From assembly GCA_954871525.1 (NCBI GenBank), contig OX940863.1, positions 41,526,501-41,590,500 on the forward strand: 64,000 nt of DNA, given 5' to 3'. The DNA comes from Parietaria judaica (Eukaryota > Streptophyta > Magnoliopsida > Rosales > Urticaceae). This document shows positions 25,453 through 38,131 of this stretch, in pieces (position 1 is the stretch's first letter; the number at the start of each line of letters is the position of its first letter). The translations under genes were made by a program, and so were the position numbers. The notes under the pieces are model-generated. The model was not told the DNA's origin. It did not search any database and saw nothing but the letters and a program-made list of their open reading frames with translations.

Positions 25453-26159
25453 GTTGAAACAGGATTTTAAGAGAGCTCGAAAAACTTTTAATGCGAAAAC
25501 TAACCAAATTTATAATAATACCACCCTAAATAAGGTCTAGCAAGTCAAATTTCATCAAGAACACATCGTATTTGCTCTCGTAAGATAACCAATTTTTAAC
25601 ACTTTTCGGTAGTTCACGGCGTCATATAGAAACTAGGAGATAGTGCTTCGCAATTTAGGGATTAAAATAAGCTAATGTAATAAAATTACACATTATTAAG
25701 AATTTTTAAGTTCATTTTTTGTTTAAAATATCTTTTAATTAGAGTTCTTTCGCGTAAAATGGGAAAAAGACTCGGTTTTTTTTGGAGGACGCGTTAATTG
25801 TTGAAACTAGATTTTAAGAGAGCTCGAAAAACTTTCAATGCCAAAACTAACCCAATTTATAAAAATACCACCCTAAATAAGGTCTAGGAACTCAAATTTC
25901 ATCAAGAACACATCGTATTTGCTCTCGTAAGAAAACCAATTTTTAACACTTTTCGTTAAAAGTTTTAACCCATTAACGGCTTGATATAGAAACTAGGAGA
26001 TAGCTCTTCGCTGTTTAGATATTAAAATAAGTAAATGTGATACAATTACACATGATTAAGCATTTTGAAGTTCATTTGTTGTTTAAAATATCGTTTAATT
26101 AGGGTTCATTCTCGGAAAATGGGAAAAAGACTCAGTTTTTTTTTTAGCACGCATTAATT

Positions 26160-26490
26160 GTTGAAACTGGATTTTAAGAGAGCTCCAAAAATTTTTAAGG
26201 CGATAATAATACCACCCTAAAGAAGGTCTAGAAACTCAAATTTCATCAAGAACGCATCGTATTTGCTCTCGTAAGATAACCAATTTTTAACACTTTTCGG
26301 TAGTTCACGGCTTGATATAGAAACTAGGAGATAGTGCTTCGCAATTTAGGGATTAAAATAAGCTAATGTAATAAAATTACACATTATTAAGCATTTTTAA
26401 GTTCATTTTTTGTTTAAAATATCTTTTAATTAGAGTTCTTTCGCGTAAAATGGGAAAAAGACTCGGTTTTTTTTGGAGGACGCGTTAATT
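26160..26490 (+). repeat. A' monomer, 16-bp internal deletion (copy 1)
   Basis: A 331-bp A unit. After TTTTTAAGGCGA it passes directly to TAATAATACC, missing 16 bp (the AAACTAACCC region) that other A units have. The mutation T to G in AAGGCGA travels with the deletion. The rest is a normal A unit. It is the first of five copies in the window. Confidence 0.92.
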
Positions 26491-26850
26491 GTTGAAACTA
26501 GATTTTAAGAGAGCTCGAAAAACTTTCAATGCCAAAACTAACCCAATTTATAAAAATACCACCCTAAATAAGGTCTAGGAACTCAAATTTCATCAAGAAC
26601 ACATCGTATTTGCTCTCGTAAGAAAACCAATTTTTAACACTTTTCGTTAAAAGTTTTAACCCATTAACGGCTTGATATAGAAATTAGGAGATAGCTCTTC
26701 GCTGTTTAGATATTAAAATAAGTAAATGTGATACAATTACACATGATTAATCATTTTGAAGTTCATTTGTTGTTTAAAATATCGTTTAATTAGGGTTCAT
26801 TCTCGGAAAATGGGAAAAAGACTCAGTTTTTTTTTTAGCACGCATTAATT

Positions 26851-27180
26851 GTTGAAACTGGATTTTAAGAGAGCTCCAAAAATTTTTAAGGCGATAATAA
26901 TACCACCCTAAAGAAGGTCTAGAAACTCAAATTTCATCAAGAACGCATCGTATTTGCTCTCGTAAGATAACCAATTTTTAACACTTTTCGGTAGTTCACG
27001 GCTTCATATAGAAACTAGGAGATAGTGCTTCGCAATTTAGGGATTAAAATAAGCTAATGTAATAAAATTACACATTATTAAGCATTTTTAAGTTCATTTT
27101 TTTTTAAAATATCTTTTAATTAGAGTTCTTTCGCGTAAAATGGGAAAAAGACTCAGTTTTTTTTGGAGGACGCGTTAATT
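26851..27180 (+). repeat. A' monomer, 16-bp internal deletion (copy 2)
   Basis: A 330-bp unit with the same AAGGCGATAATAATACC junction as the copy at 26160. It differs by GCTTCATATAG instead of GCTTGATATAG and by a shorter TTCATTTTTTTTTAAAA stretch. Together with the B unit at 26491 it repeats the dimer at 26160 with a 691-bp period. Confidence 0.92.
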
Positions 27181-27887
27181 GTTGAAACTAGATTTTAAGA
27201 GAGCTCGAAAAAATTTCAATGCCAAAACTAACCCAATTTATAAAAATACCACCCTAAAGAAGGTCTAGGAACTCAAATTTCATCAAGAACGCATCGTATT
27301 TGCTCTCGTAAGAAAACCAATTTTTAACACTTTTCGTTAAAAGTTTTAACCCATTAACGGCTTGATATAGAAACTAGGAGATAGCTCTTCGCTGTTTAGA
27401 TATTAAAATAAGTAAATGTGATACAATTACACATGATTAAGCATTTTGAAGTTCATTTGTTGTTTAAAATATCGTTTAATTAGGGTTCTTTCTCGGAAAA
27501 TGGGAAAAAGACTCAGTTTTTTTTTAGCACGCATTAATTGTTCAAACTGGATTTTAAGAGAGCTCCAAAAATTTTTAATGCGAAAACTAACCCAATTTAT
27601 AATAATACTACCCTAAAGAAGGTCTAGCAACTCAAATTTCATCAAGAACGCATCGTATTTGCTCTCGTAAGATAACCAATTTTTAACACTTTTCGGTAGT
27701 TCACGGCTTGATATAGAAACTAGGAGATAGTGCTTCGCAATTTAGGGATTAAAATAAGCTAATGTAATAAAATTACACATTATTAAGCATTTTTAAGTTC
27801 ATTTTTTGTTTAAAATATCTTTTAATTAGAGTTCTTTCGCGTAAAATGGGAAAAAGACTCAGTTTTTTTTTGGAGAACGCGTTAATT

Positions 27888-28233
27888 GTTGAAACTAGAT
27901 TTTAAGAGAGCTCCAAAAACTTTCAATGCCAAAACTAACCCAATTTATAAAAATACCACCCTAAAGAAGGTCTAGGAACTCAAATTTCATCAAGAACGCA
28001 TCGTATTTGCTCTCCTAAGAAAACCAATTTTTAACACTTTTCAGTAGTTCACGGCTACATATAGAATCTAGGAGATAGTGCTTCACAATTTAGGGATAAA
28101 ATAAGTTAATGTAATAAAATTACACATTATTAAGCATTTTTAAGTTCATTTTTTGTTTAAAATATCTTTTAATTAGAGGTCTTTCGCTTAAAATGGGAAA
28201 AAGACTCAATTTTTTTTGGAGGACGTGTTAATT
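27888..28233 (+). repeat. Recombinant monomer, B left / A right
   Basis: A 346-bp unit. The left side is B (CTAGATT, AAAAATACC, GGAACTC, AAGAAAACC), then it becomes A-like at TTCAGTAGTTCACGG. Private markers are CTCTCCTAAG, GGCTACATATAG, CTTCACAATTTAGGGATAAAAT and TTAGAGGTCTTTCG. The same marker set is found at 31044, 33535 and 43183, so one founding recombinant seems to have been copied around. Confidence 0.87.
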
Positions 28234-28592
28234 GTTGAAACTAGATTTTAAGAGAGCTCGAAAAATTTTCAATTCCAAAAATAACCCAATTTATAATAAT
28301 ACCACCTAAACAAGGTCTAGGAACTCAAATTTCATCAAGAACGCAACGTATTTGCTCTCGTAAGAAAACCAATTTTTAACACTTTTCGTTAAAAGTTTTA
28401 ACCCATTAACGGCTTGATATAGAAAGTAGGAGATAGCTCTTCGCTGTTTAGATATTAAAATAAGTAAATGTGATACAATTACACATGATTAAGCATTTTG
28501 AAGTTCATTTGTTGTTTAAAATATCGTTTAATTAGGGTTCATTCTCGGAAAATGGGAAAAAGACTCAGTTTTTTTTTTAGCACGCATTAATT

Positions 28593-28923
28593 GTTGAAAC
28601 TGGATTTTAAGAGAGCTCCAAAAATTTTTAAGGCGATAATAATACCACCCTAAAGAAGGTCTAGCAACTCAAATTTCATCAAGAACGCATCGTATTTGCT
28701 CTCGTAAGATAACCAATTTTTAACACTTTTCGGTAGTTCACGGCTTGATATAGAAACTAGGAGATAGTGCTTCGCAATTTAGGGATTAAAATAAGCTAAT
28801 GTAATAAAATTACACATTATTAAGCATTTTTAAGTTCATTTTTTGTTTAAAATATCTTTTAATTAGAGTTCTTTCGCGTAAAATGGGAAAAAGACTCGGT
28901 TTTTTTTGGAGGACGCGTTAATT
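28593..28923 (+). repeat. A' monomer, 16-bp internal deletion (copy 3)
   Basis: A 331-bp unit with the AAGGCGATAATAATACC junction, preceded by a B unit with CACCTAAACAAGG and AGAAAGTAGGAG. The same B-A' pair occurs at 33881-34570 and, with small changes, at 43529-44216. Confidence 0.92.
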
Positions 28924-31043
28924 GTTGAAACTAGATTTTAAGAGAGCTCAAAAAACTTTCAATGCCAAAACTAACCCAATTTATAAAAATACCACCCTAA
29001 ATAAGGTCTTGGAACTCAAATTTCATCAAGAACACATCGTATTTGCTCTCGTAAGAAAACCAATTTTTAACACTTTTCGTTAAAAGTTTTAACCCATTAA
29101 CGGCTTGATATAGAAACTAGGAGATAGCTCTTCGCTGTTTAGATATTAAAATAAGTAAATGTGATACAATTACACATGATTAAGCATTTTGAAGTTCATT
29201 TGTTGTTTAAAATATCGTTTAATTAGGGTTCTTTCTCGGAATATGGGAAAAAGACTCAGTTTTTTTTTTAGCACGCATTAATTGTTGAAACTGGATTTTA
29301 AGAGAGCTCGAAAAACTTTTAATGCGAAAACTAACCCAATTTATAATAATACCACCCTAAAGAAGGTCTAGCAACTCAAATTTCATCAAGAACGCATCGT
29401 ATTTGCTCTCGTAAGATAACCAATTTTTAACACTTTTCGGTAGTTCACGGCTTGATATAGAAACTAGGAGATAGTGCTTCGCAATTTAGGGATTAAAATA
29501 AGCTTATGTAATAAAATTACACATTATTAAGCATTTTTAAGTTCATTTTTTTTTAAAATATCTTTTAATTAGAGTTCTTTCGCGTAAAATGGGAAAAAGA
29601 CTCAGTTTTTTTTGGAGGACGCGTTAATTGTTGAAACTAGATTTTAAGAGAGCTCGAAAAAATTTTAATGCCAAAACTAACCCAATTTATAAAAATACCA
29701 CCCTAAAGAAGGTCTAGGAACTCAAATTTCATCAAGAACGCATCGTATTTGCTCTCGTAAGAAAACCAATTTTTAACACTTTTAGTTAAAAGTTTTAACC
29801 CATTAACGGCTTGATATAGAAACTAGGAGATAGCTCTTCGCTGTTTAGATATTAAAATAAGTAAATGTGATACAATTACACATGATTAAGCATTTTGAAG
29901 TTCATTTGTTGTTTAAAATATCGTTTAATTAGGGTTCTTTCTCGGAATATGGGAAAAAGACTCAGTTTTTTTTTTTAGCACGCATTAATTGTTGAAACTG
30001 GATTTTAAGAGAGCTCGAAAAACTTTTAATGCGAAAACTAACCCAATTTATAATAATACCACCCTAAAGAAGGTCTATCAAGTCAAATTTCATCAAGAAC
30101 GCATCGTATTTACTCTCGTAAGATAACCAATTTTTAACACTTTTCGGTAGTTCACGGCTTCATATAGAAACTAGGAGATAGTGCTTCGCAATTTAGGGAT
30201 TACAATAAGCTAATGTAATAAAATTACACATTATTAAGCATTTTTAAGTTCATTTTTTTTTTAAAATATCTTTTAATTAGAGTTCTTTCGCGTAAAATGG
30301 GAAAAAGACTCAGTTTTTTTTGGAGGACGCGTTAATTGTTGAAACTAGATTTTAAAAGAGCTCGAAAAAATTTCAATGCCAAAACTAACCCAATTTATAA
30401 AAATACCACCCTAAAGAAGGTCTAGGAACTCAAATTTCATCAAGAATGCATCGTATTTGCTCTCGTAAGAAAACCAATTTTTAACACTTTTCGTTAAAAG
30501 TTTTAACCCATTAACGGCTTGATATAGAAACTAGGAGATAGCTCTTCGCTGTTTAGATATTAAAATAAGTAAATGTGATACAATTACACATGATTAAGCA
30601 TTTTGAAGTTCATTTGTTGTTTAAAATATCGTTTAATTAGGGTTCTTTCTCGGAAAATGGGAAAAAGACTCGGTTTTTTTTTAGCACGCATTAATTGTTG
30701 AAACTGGATTTTAAGAGAGCTCCAAAAATTTTTAATGCGAAAACTAACCCAATTTATAATAATACCACCCTAAAGAAGGTCTAGCAACTCAAATTTCATC
30801 AAGAACGCATCGTATTTGCTCTCGTAAGATAACCAATTTTTAACACTTTTCGGTAGTTCACGGCTTGATATAGAAACTAGGAGATAGTGCTTCGCAATTT
30901 AGGGATTAAAATAAGCTAATGTAATAAAATTACACATTATTAAGCATTTTTAAGTTCTTTTTTTGTTTAAAATATCTTTTAATTAGAGTTCTTTCGCGTA
31001 AAATGGGAAAAAGACTCAGTTTTTTTTGGAGAACGCGTTAATT

Positions 31044-31389
31044 GTTGAAACTAGATTTTAAGAGAGCTCGAAAAACTTTCAATGCCAAAACTAATCCAAT
31101 TTATAAAAATACCACCCTAAAGAAGGTCTAGGAACTCAAATTTCATCAAGAACGCATCGTATTTGCTCTCCTAAGAAAACCAATTTTTAACACTTTTCGG
31201 TAGTTCACGGCTACATATAGAAACTAGGAGATAGTGCTTCACAATTTAGGGATAAAATAAGTTAATGTAATAAAATTACACATTATTAAGCATTTTTAAG
31301 TTCATTTTTTGTTTAAAATATCTTTTAAGTAGAGGTCTTTCGCGTAAAATGGGAAAAAGACTCAATTTTTTTTGGAGGACGCGTTAATT
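31044..31389 (+). repeat. Recombinant monomer, B left / A right (second copy)
   Basis: A 346-bp unit sharing CTCTCCTAAG, GGCTACATATAG, CTTCACAATTTAGGGATAAAAT and AGAGGTCTTTCG with the unit at 27888. Both are preceded by an A unit ending GGAGAACGCG, so the duplicated segment is at least two monomers long (offset about 3156 bp). Confidence 0.86.
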
Positions 31390-31748
31390 GTTGAAACTAG
31401 ATTTTAAGAGAGCTCGAAAAATTTTCAATTCCAAAAATAACCCAATTTATAATAATAACTCCCTAAATAAGGTCTACCAACTCAAATTTCATCAAGAACG
31501 CATCGTATTTGATCTCGTAAGATAACAAATTTTTAACACTTTTCGGTAAAGATTTTAACCCGTTCACGGCTACATATAGAAACTAGGAGATAGTGCTTCA
31601 CAATTTAGGGATAAAATAAGTTAATGTAATAAAATTACACATTATTAAGCATTTTTAAGTTCATTATTTGTTTAAAATAACTTTTAATTAGAGGTCTTCC
31701 GCGTAAAATGGGAAAAAGACTCAATTTTTTTTGGAGGACGCGTTAATT
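31390..31748 (+). repeat. Recombinant monomer, B left / C right
   Basis: A 359-bp unit. The left part is B-like (CTAGATT, CAATTCCAAAAATAACCC), and the centre is C-type (CGGTAAAGATTTTAACCCG, then TTCACGG), so it keeps the 13 bp that A lacks. It then has GGCTACATATAG and CTTCACAATTTAGGG, as in the preceding recombinant. AATAACTCCC replaces the usual AATACCACCC. This is the first C-type centre in the window. Confidence 0.82.
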
Positions 31749-32454
31749 GTTGAAACTAGATTTTAAGAGAGCTCGAAAAATTTTCAATTCCAAAAATAAC
31801 CCAATTTATAATAATACCACCTAAAGAAGGTCTAGGAACTCAAATTTCATTAAGAACACAACGTATTTGCTCTGGTAAGAAAACCAATTTTTAACACTTT
31901 TCGTTAAATGTTTTAACCCATTAACGGCTTGATATAGAAACTAGGAGATAGCTCTTCGCTGTTAAGGTATTAAAATAAGTAAGTGTGATACAATTACACA
32001 TGATTAAGCATTTTGAAGTTCATTTGTTGTTTAAAATATCGTTTAATTAGGGTTCTTTCTCGGAAAATGGGAAAAAGACTAAGTTTTTTTTGGAGCACGC
32101 ATTAATTGTTGAAACTGGATTTTAAGAGAGCTCCAAAAACTTTTAATGCGAAAACTAACCCAATTTATAATAATACCACCCTAAAGAAGGTCTAGCAACT
32201 CAAATTTCATCAAGAACGCATGGTATTTGCTCTCGTAAGATAACCAATTTTTAACACTTTTCGGTAGTTCACGGCTTCATATAGAAACTAGGAGATAGTG
32301 CTTCGCAATTTAGGGATTAAAATAAGCTAATGTAATAAAATTACACATTATTAAGCATTTTTAAGTTCATTTTTTGTTTAAAATATCTTTTAATTAGAGT
32401 TCTTTCGCGTAAAATGGGAAAAAGACTCAGTTTTTTTTGGAGGACGCGTTAATT

Positions 32455-33534
32455 GTTGAAACTAGATTTTAAGAGAGCTCGAAAAACTTTCAATGCCAAA
32501 ACTAACCCAAATTATAAAAATACCACCCTAAAGAAGGTCTAGGAACTCAAATTTCATCAAGAACGCATCGTATTTGCTCTCGTAAGAAAACCAAGTTTTA
32601 ACACTTTTCGTTAAAAGTTTTAACCCATTAACGGCTTGATATAGAAACTAGGAGATAGCTCTTCGCTGTTTAGGTATTAAAATAAGTAAATGTGATACAA
32701 TTACACATGATTAAGCATTTTGAAGTTCATTTGTTGTTTAAAATATAGTTTAATTAGGGTTCTTTCTCGTAAAATAGGAAAAAGACTTATTTTTTTTTGG
32801 AGCACGCATTAATTGTTGAAACTGGATTTTAAGAGAGCTCCAAAAACTTTTAATTCCAAAACTAAACCCATTTATAATAATACCACCCTAAAGAAGGTCT
32901 AGAAACTCAAATTTCAACAAGAACGCATCGTATTTGCTCTCGTAAGATAATCAATTTTTAACACTTTTCGGTAAATATTTTAAACCGTTAACGGCTTCAT
33001 ATAGAAACTAGGAGATAGTGCTTCGCAATTTAGGGATTAAAATAAGTTAATGTAATAAAATTACATATTATTAAGCATTTTTAAGTCCATTTTTTGTTTA
33101 AAATATCTTTTAATTAGAGTTCTTTCACGTAAAATGGGAAAAATACTCTGTTTTTTTTGGAGGACGCGTTAATTGTTGAAACTAGATTTTAAGAGAGCTC
33201 GAAAAACTTTCAATGCAAAAACAAACCCAATTTATAATAATACCACCCTAAAGAAGGTCTAAGAACCCGAATTTTGTCAAGAACGCATCGTATTTGCCCT
33301 CGTAAGAAAACCAATTTTTAACACTTTTCGTTAAAAGTTTTAACCCATTAACGGCTTGATATAGAAACTAGGAGATAGCTCTTTGCTGTTTAGGTATTAA
33401 AATAAGTAAATGTGATACAATTAAACATGATTAAGCATTTTGAAGTTCATTTGTTGTTTAAAATATCGTTTAATTAGGGTTCTTTCTCGGAAAATGGGAA
33501 AAAGACTCAGTTTTTTTTGGAGCACGCATTAATT
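32455..33534. repeat. B-C-B block, early relative of the 3.9-kb block start
   Basis: Three units (B 32455, C 32815, B 33175) match 35983-37063 in order and markers. The first B has CCAAGTTTTAAC and AAAATAGGAAAAAG. The C has CGGTAAATATTTTAAACCG, AAGTCCATT, TTTCACGTAAAATGGG and ACTCTG. The last B has ACAAACCC and AAGAACCCGAATTT. Offset is 3528-3529 bp. Differences include AGACTTAT against AGACGTAG and GAATTTTGTC against GAATTTCGTC, so it is a diverged copy. Confidence 0.84.
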
Positions 33535-33880
33535 GTTGAAACTGGATTTTAAGAGAGCTCCAAAAACTTTTAATGCAAAAACTAACCCAATTTATAATAA
33601 TACCACCCTAAAGAAGGTCTAGGAACTCAAATTTCATCAAGAACGCATCGTATTTGCTCTCCTAAGAAAACCAATTTTTAACACTTTTCGGTAGTTCACG
33701 GCTACATATAGAAACTAGGAGATAGTGCTTCACAATTTAGGGATAAAATAAGTTAATGTAATAAAATTACACATTATTAAGCATTTTTAAGTTCATTTTT
33801 TGTTTAAAATATCTTTTAATTAGAGGTCTTTCGCGTAAAATGGGAAAAAGACTCAATTTTTTTTGGAGGACGCGTTAATT
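33535..33880 (+). repeat. Recombinant monomer, A-B-A mosaic
   Basis: A 346-bp unit. It starts as A (CTGGATT, GAGCTCC, TTTTAATGC), has B-type GGAACTC and CCTAAGAAAACC, and then an A-type centre with the private markers GGCTACATATAG and CTTCACAATTTAGGGATAAAAT. It looks like the recombinant at 27888 with its first 80 or so bases replaced by A. The following B at 33881 is a copy of the B at 28234. Confidence 0.84.
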
Positions 33881-34239
33881 GTTGAAACTAGATTTTAAGA
33901 GAGCTCGAAAAATTTTCAATTCCAAAAATAACCCAATTTATAATAATACCACCTAAACAAGGTCTAGGAACTCAAATTTCATCAAGAACGCAACGTATTT
34001 GCTCTCGTAAGAAAACCAATTTTTAACACTTTTCGTTAAAAGTTTTAACCCATTAACGGCTTGATATAGAAAGTAGGAGATAGCTCTTCGCTGTTTAGAT
34101 ATTAAAATAAGTAAATGTGATACAATTACACATGATTAAGCATTTTGAAGTTCATTTGTTGTTTAAAATATCGTTTAATTAGGGTTCATTCTCGGAAAAT
34201 GGGAAAAAGACTCAGTTTTTTTTTTAGCACGCATTAATT

Positions 34240-34570
34240 GTTGAAACTGGATTTTAAGAGAGCTCCAAAAATTTTTAAGGCGATAATAATACCACCCTAA
34301 AGAAGGTCTAGCAACTCAAATTTCATCAAGAACGCATCGTATTTGCTCTCGTAAGATAACCAATTTTTAACACTTTTCGGTAGTTCACGGTTTGATATAG
34401 AAACTAGGAGATAGTGCTTCGCAATTTAGGGATTAAAATAAGCTAATGTAATAAAAATACACATTATTAAGCATTTTTAAGTTCATTTTTTGTTTAAAAT
34501 ATCTTTTAATTAGAGTTCTTTCGCGTAAAATGGGAAAAAGACTCGGTTTTTTTTGGAGGACGCGTTAATT
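34240..34570 (+). repeat. A' monomer, 16-bp internal deletion (copy 4)
   Basis: A 331-bp unit with the same deletion junction. It lies 5647 bp from the copy at 28593 and follows the same marked B unit. Private changes are CACGGTTTGAT and AAAAATACAC. Confidence 0.92.
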
Positions 34571-36342
34571 GTTGAAACTAGATTTTAAGAGAGCTCGAAA
34601 AACTTTCAATGCCAAAACTAACCCAATTTATAAAAATACCACCCTAAATAAGGTCTAGGAACTCAAATTTCATCAAGAACACATCGTATTTGCTCTCGTA
34701 AGAAAACCAATTTTTAACACTTTTCGTTAAAAGTTTTAACCCATTAACGGCTTGATATAGAAACTAGGAGATAGCTCTTCGCTGTTTAGATATTAAAATA
34801 AGTAAATGTGATACAATTACACATGATTAAGCATTTTGAAGTTCATTTGTTGTTTAAAATATCGTTTAATTAGGGTTCTTTCTCGGAATATGGGAAAAAG
34901 ACTCAGTTTTTTTTTTAGCACGCATTAATTGTTGAAACTGGATTTTAAGAGAGCTCGAAAAACTTTTAATGCGAAAACTAACCCAATTTATAATAATACC
35001 ACCCTAAAGAAGGTCTACCAAGTCAAATTTCATCAAGAACGCATCGTATTTTCTCTCGTAAGATAACCAATTTTTAACACTTTTCGGTAGTTCACGGCTT
35101 CATATAGAAACTAGGAGATAGTGCTTCGCAATTTAGGGATTAAAATAAGCTAATGTAATAAAAATACACATTATTAAGCATTTTTAAGTTCATTATTTGT
35201 TTAAAATAACTTTTAATTAGAGGTCTTCCGCGTAAAATGGGAAAAAGACTCAATTTTTTTTGGAGGACGCGTTAATTGTTGAAACTAGATTTTAAGAGAG
35301 CTCGAAAAAATTTCAATGCCAAAACTAACCCAATTTATAAAAATACCACCCTAAATAAGGTCTAGGAACTCAAATTTCATCAAGAACGCATCGTATTTGC
35401 TCTCGTAAGAAAACCAATTTTTAACACTTTTCGTTAAAAGTTTTAACCCATTAACGGCTTGATATAGAAACTAGGAGATAGCTCTTCGCTGTTTAGATAT
35501 TAAAATAAGTAAATGTGATACAATTACACATGATTAATCATTTTGAAGTTCATTTGTTGTTTAAAATATCGTTTAATTAGGGTCCTTTCTCGGAATATGG
35601 GAAAAAGACTCATTTTTTTTTAGCACGCATTAACTGTTGAAACTGGATTTTAAGAGAGCTCGAAAAACTTTTAATGCGAAAACTAACCCAATTTATAATA
35701 ATACCACCCTAAAGAAGGTCTAGCAAGTCAAATTTCATCAAGAACGCATCGTATTTGCTCTCGTAAGATAACCAATTTTTAACACTTTTCGGTAGTTCAC
35801 GGCTTCATATAGAAACTAGGAGATAGTGCTTCGCAATTTAGGGATTAAAATAAGCTAATGTAATAAAATTACACATTATTAAGCATTTTTAAGTTCATTT
35901 TTTGTTTAAAATATCTTTTAATTAGAGTTCTTTCGCGTAAAATGGGAAAAAGACTCAGTTTTTTTTGGAGGACGCGTTAATTGTTGAAACTAGATTTTAA
36001 GAGAGCTCGAAAAACTTTCAATGCCAAAACTAACCCAATTTATAAAAATACCACCCTAAAGAAGGTCTAGGAACTCAAATTTCATCAAGAACGCATCGTA
36101 TTTGCTCTCGTAAAAAAACCAAGTTTTAACACTTTTCGTTAAAAGTTTTAACCCATTAACGGCTTGATATAGAAACTAGGAGATAGGTCTTCGCTGTTTA
36201 GGTATGAAAATAAGTAAATGTGATACAATTACACATTATGAAGCATTTTGAAGTTCATTTGTTGTTTAAAATATAGTTTAATTAGGGTTCTTTCTCGTAA
36301 AATAGGAAAAAGACGTAGTTTTTTTTGGAGCACGCATTAATT

Positions 36343-36703
36343 GTTGAAACTGGATTTTAAGAGAGCTCCAAAAACTTTTAATTCCAAAAATAACCCCATT
36401 TATAATAATACCACTCTAAAGAAGGTCTAGAAACTCAAATTTCAACAAGAACGCATCGTATTTGCTCTCGTAAGATAATCAATTTTTAACACTTTTCGGT
36501 AAATATTTTAAACCGTTAACGGCTTCATATAGAAACTAGGAGATAGTGCTTCGCAATTTAGGGATTAAAATAAGTTAATTTAATAAAATTACATATTATT
36601 AAGCATTTTTAAGTCCATTTTTTGTTTAAAATATCGTTTAATTAGGGTTCTTTCTCGGAAAATGGGAAAAAGACTCTGTTTTTTTTTGGAGGACGCGTTA
36701 ATT
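36343..36703 (+). repeat. Type C monomer, subtype 1 (exemplar)
   Basis: A 361-bp unit. It is A-like on both sides (CTGGATT start, GCTTCATATAG, GTGCTTCGCAATTTAGGG) but with the full-length centre CGGTAAATATTTTAAACCG followed by TTAACGG. Subtype-1 markers are AAGATAATCAATTT, ACATATTATTAAG, AAGTCCATT and ACTCTG. Other copies start at 32815, 41769 and 44577. Those have TTTCACGTAAAATGGG; this copy instead has the B-like AGGGTTCTTTCTCGGAAAATGGG near its end, probably from a local conversion. Confidence 0.86.
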
Positions 36704-37770
36704 GTTGAAACTAGATTTAAAGAGAGCTCGAAAAACTTTCAATGCAAAAACAAACCCAATTTATAATAATACCACCCTAAAGAAGGTCTAAGAACCCGAA
36801 TTTCGTCAAGAACGCATCGTATTTGCCCTCGTAAGAAAACCAATTTTTAACACTTTTCGTTAAAAGTTTTAACCCATTAACGGCTTGATATAGAAACTAG
36901 GAGATAGCTCTTCGCTGTTTAGGTATTAAAATAAGTAAATGTGATACAATTAAACATGATTAAGCATTTTGAAGTTCATTTGTTGTTTAAAATATCGTTT
37001 AATTAGGGTTCTTTCTCGGAAAATGGGAAAAAGACTCAGTTTTTTTTGGAGCACGCATTAATTGTTGAAACTGGATTTTAAGAGAGCTCCAAAAACTTTT
37101 AATGCAAAAACTAACCCAATTTATAATAATACCACCCTAAAGAAGGTCTAGCAACTCAAATTTCATCAACAACGCATGGTATTTGCTCTCGTAAGATAAC
37201 CAATTTTTAACACTTTTCGGTAGTTCACGGCTTCATATAGAAACTAGGAGATAGTGATTCGCAATTTAGGGATTAAAATAAGCTAATGTAATAAAACTAC
37301 ACATTATTAAGCATTTTTAAGTTCATTTTTTGTTTAAAATATCTTTTAATTAGAGTTCTTTCGCGTAAAATGGGAAAAAGATTCAGTTTTTTTTGGAGGA
37401 CGCGTTAATTGTTGAAACTAGATTTTAAGACAGCTCGAAAAACTTTCAATGCCAAAACTAACCCAATTTATAAAAATACCACCCTAAAGAAGGTCTAGGA
37501 ACTCAAATTTCATCAAGAACGCATCGTATTTGCTCTCGTAAGAAAACCAATTTTTAACACTTTTCGTTAAAAGTTTTAACCCATTAACGGCTTGATATAG
37601 AAACTAGGATATAGCTCTTCGCTGTTTAGGTATTAAAATAAGTAAATGTGATACAATTACACATGATTAAGCATTTTTAAGTTCATTTGTTGTTTAAAAT
37701 ATATATTAATTAGGATTCTTTCTCGTAAAATAGGAAAAAGACTCAGTTTTTTTTGGAGCACGCATTAATT

Positions 37771-38131
37771 GTTGAAACTGGATTTTAGGAGAGCTCCAAA
37801 AACTTTTAATTCCAAAACTAACCGAATTTATAATAATACCACCCTAAATAAGGTCTAGCAACTCAAATTTCATCAAGAACGCAACGTATTTGCTCTCGTA
37901 AAAAAACCAATTTTTAACACTTTTCGTTAAAAGTTTTAACCCATTACCCGGCTTGATATAGAAACTAGGAGATAGCTCTTCGTTTTTAAGGTATTAAAAT
38001 AATTAAATGTGATAGAATTACACATGATTAAGAATTTTGAAGTTCATTTGTTGTTTAAAATATCGTTTAATTAGGGTTCTTTCTCGGAAAATGGGAAAAA
38101 GACTCAGTTTTTTTTGGAGCACGCATTAATT
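37771..38131 (+). repeat. Recombinant monomer, A left / B right, CCCGGC variant (copy 1)
   Basis: A 361-bp unit. The left part has CTGGATTTTAGG, GAGCTCC, TTTTAATTCC and CTAACCGAATT, and the right part is B with the palindromic centre. Markers are GCAACGTATT, CGTAAAAAAACC, a one-base insertion giving CATTACCCGGC, CTTCGTTTTTAAGG and GTGATAGAATT. The matching copy starts at 46003. Confidence 0.86.

Larger units (their letters stand above)
21201..26159. repeat. Domain V: 2479-bp heptamer, two copies
   Basis: Seven monomers (A B A B recombinant A B) appear twice with matching order. Starts are 21201, 21548, 21908, 22255, 22614, 22974, 23321 and then 23681, 24027, 24387, 24734, 25093, 25453, 25800. 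Offsets are 2479-2480 bp throughout. Shared private markers include GAGATATCTC in the first B, AATGTGAAAAC with ATAATCTAATG and AGAGATCTTTC in the second A, GATTTAAAGAG in the second B, CCTATTAACAGC with TACTCATG in the recombinant, and CAGGATTTT with CTAACCAAATTT in the third A. The first A and last B of the two copies differ more, so the clearly duplicated core is about 21548-23320 against 24027-25799. Confidence 0.88.
26160..35982. repeat. Domain VI: irregular mosaic of A, A', B, C and recombinants
   Basis: No fixed period. Order of starts: A' 26160, B 26491, A' 26851, B 27181, A 27540, recombinant 27888, B 28234, A' 28593, B 28924, A 29284, B 29630, A 29991, B 30338, A 30697, recombinant 31044, recombinant 31390, B 31749, A 32108, B 32455, C 32815, B 33175, recombinant 33535, B 33881, A' 34240, B 34571, A 34931, B 35278, A 35636. 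Short blocks recur: 27540-28233 resembles 30697-31389 (offset 3156-3157), and 28234-29283 resembles 33881-34930 (offset 5647). Monomers differ from each other more than in domains II or IX. This is the window's least ordered region and has its first C units. Confidence 0.88.
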
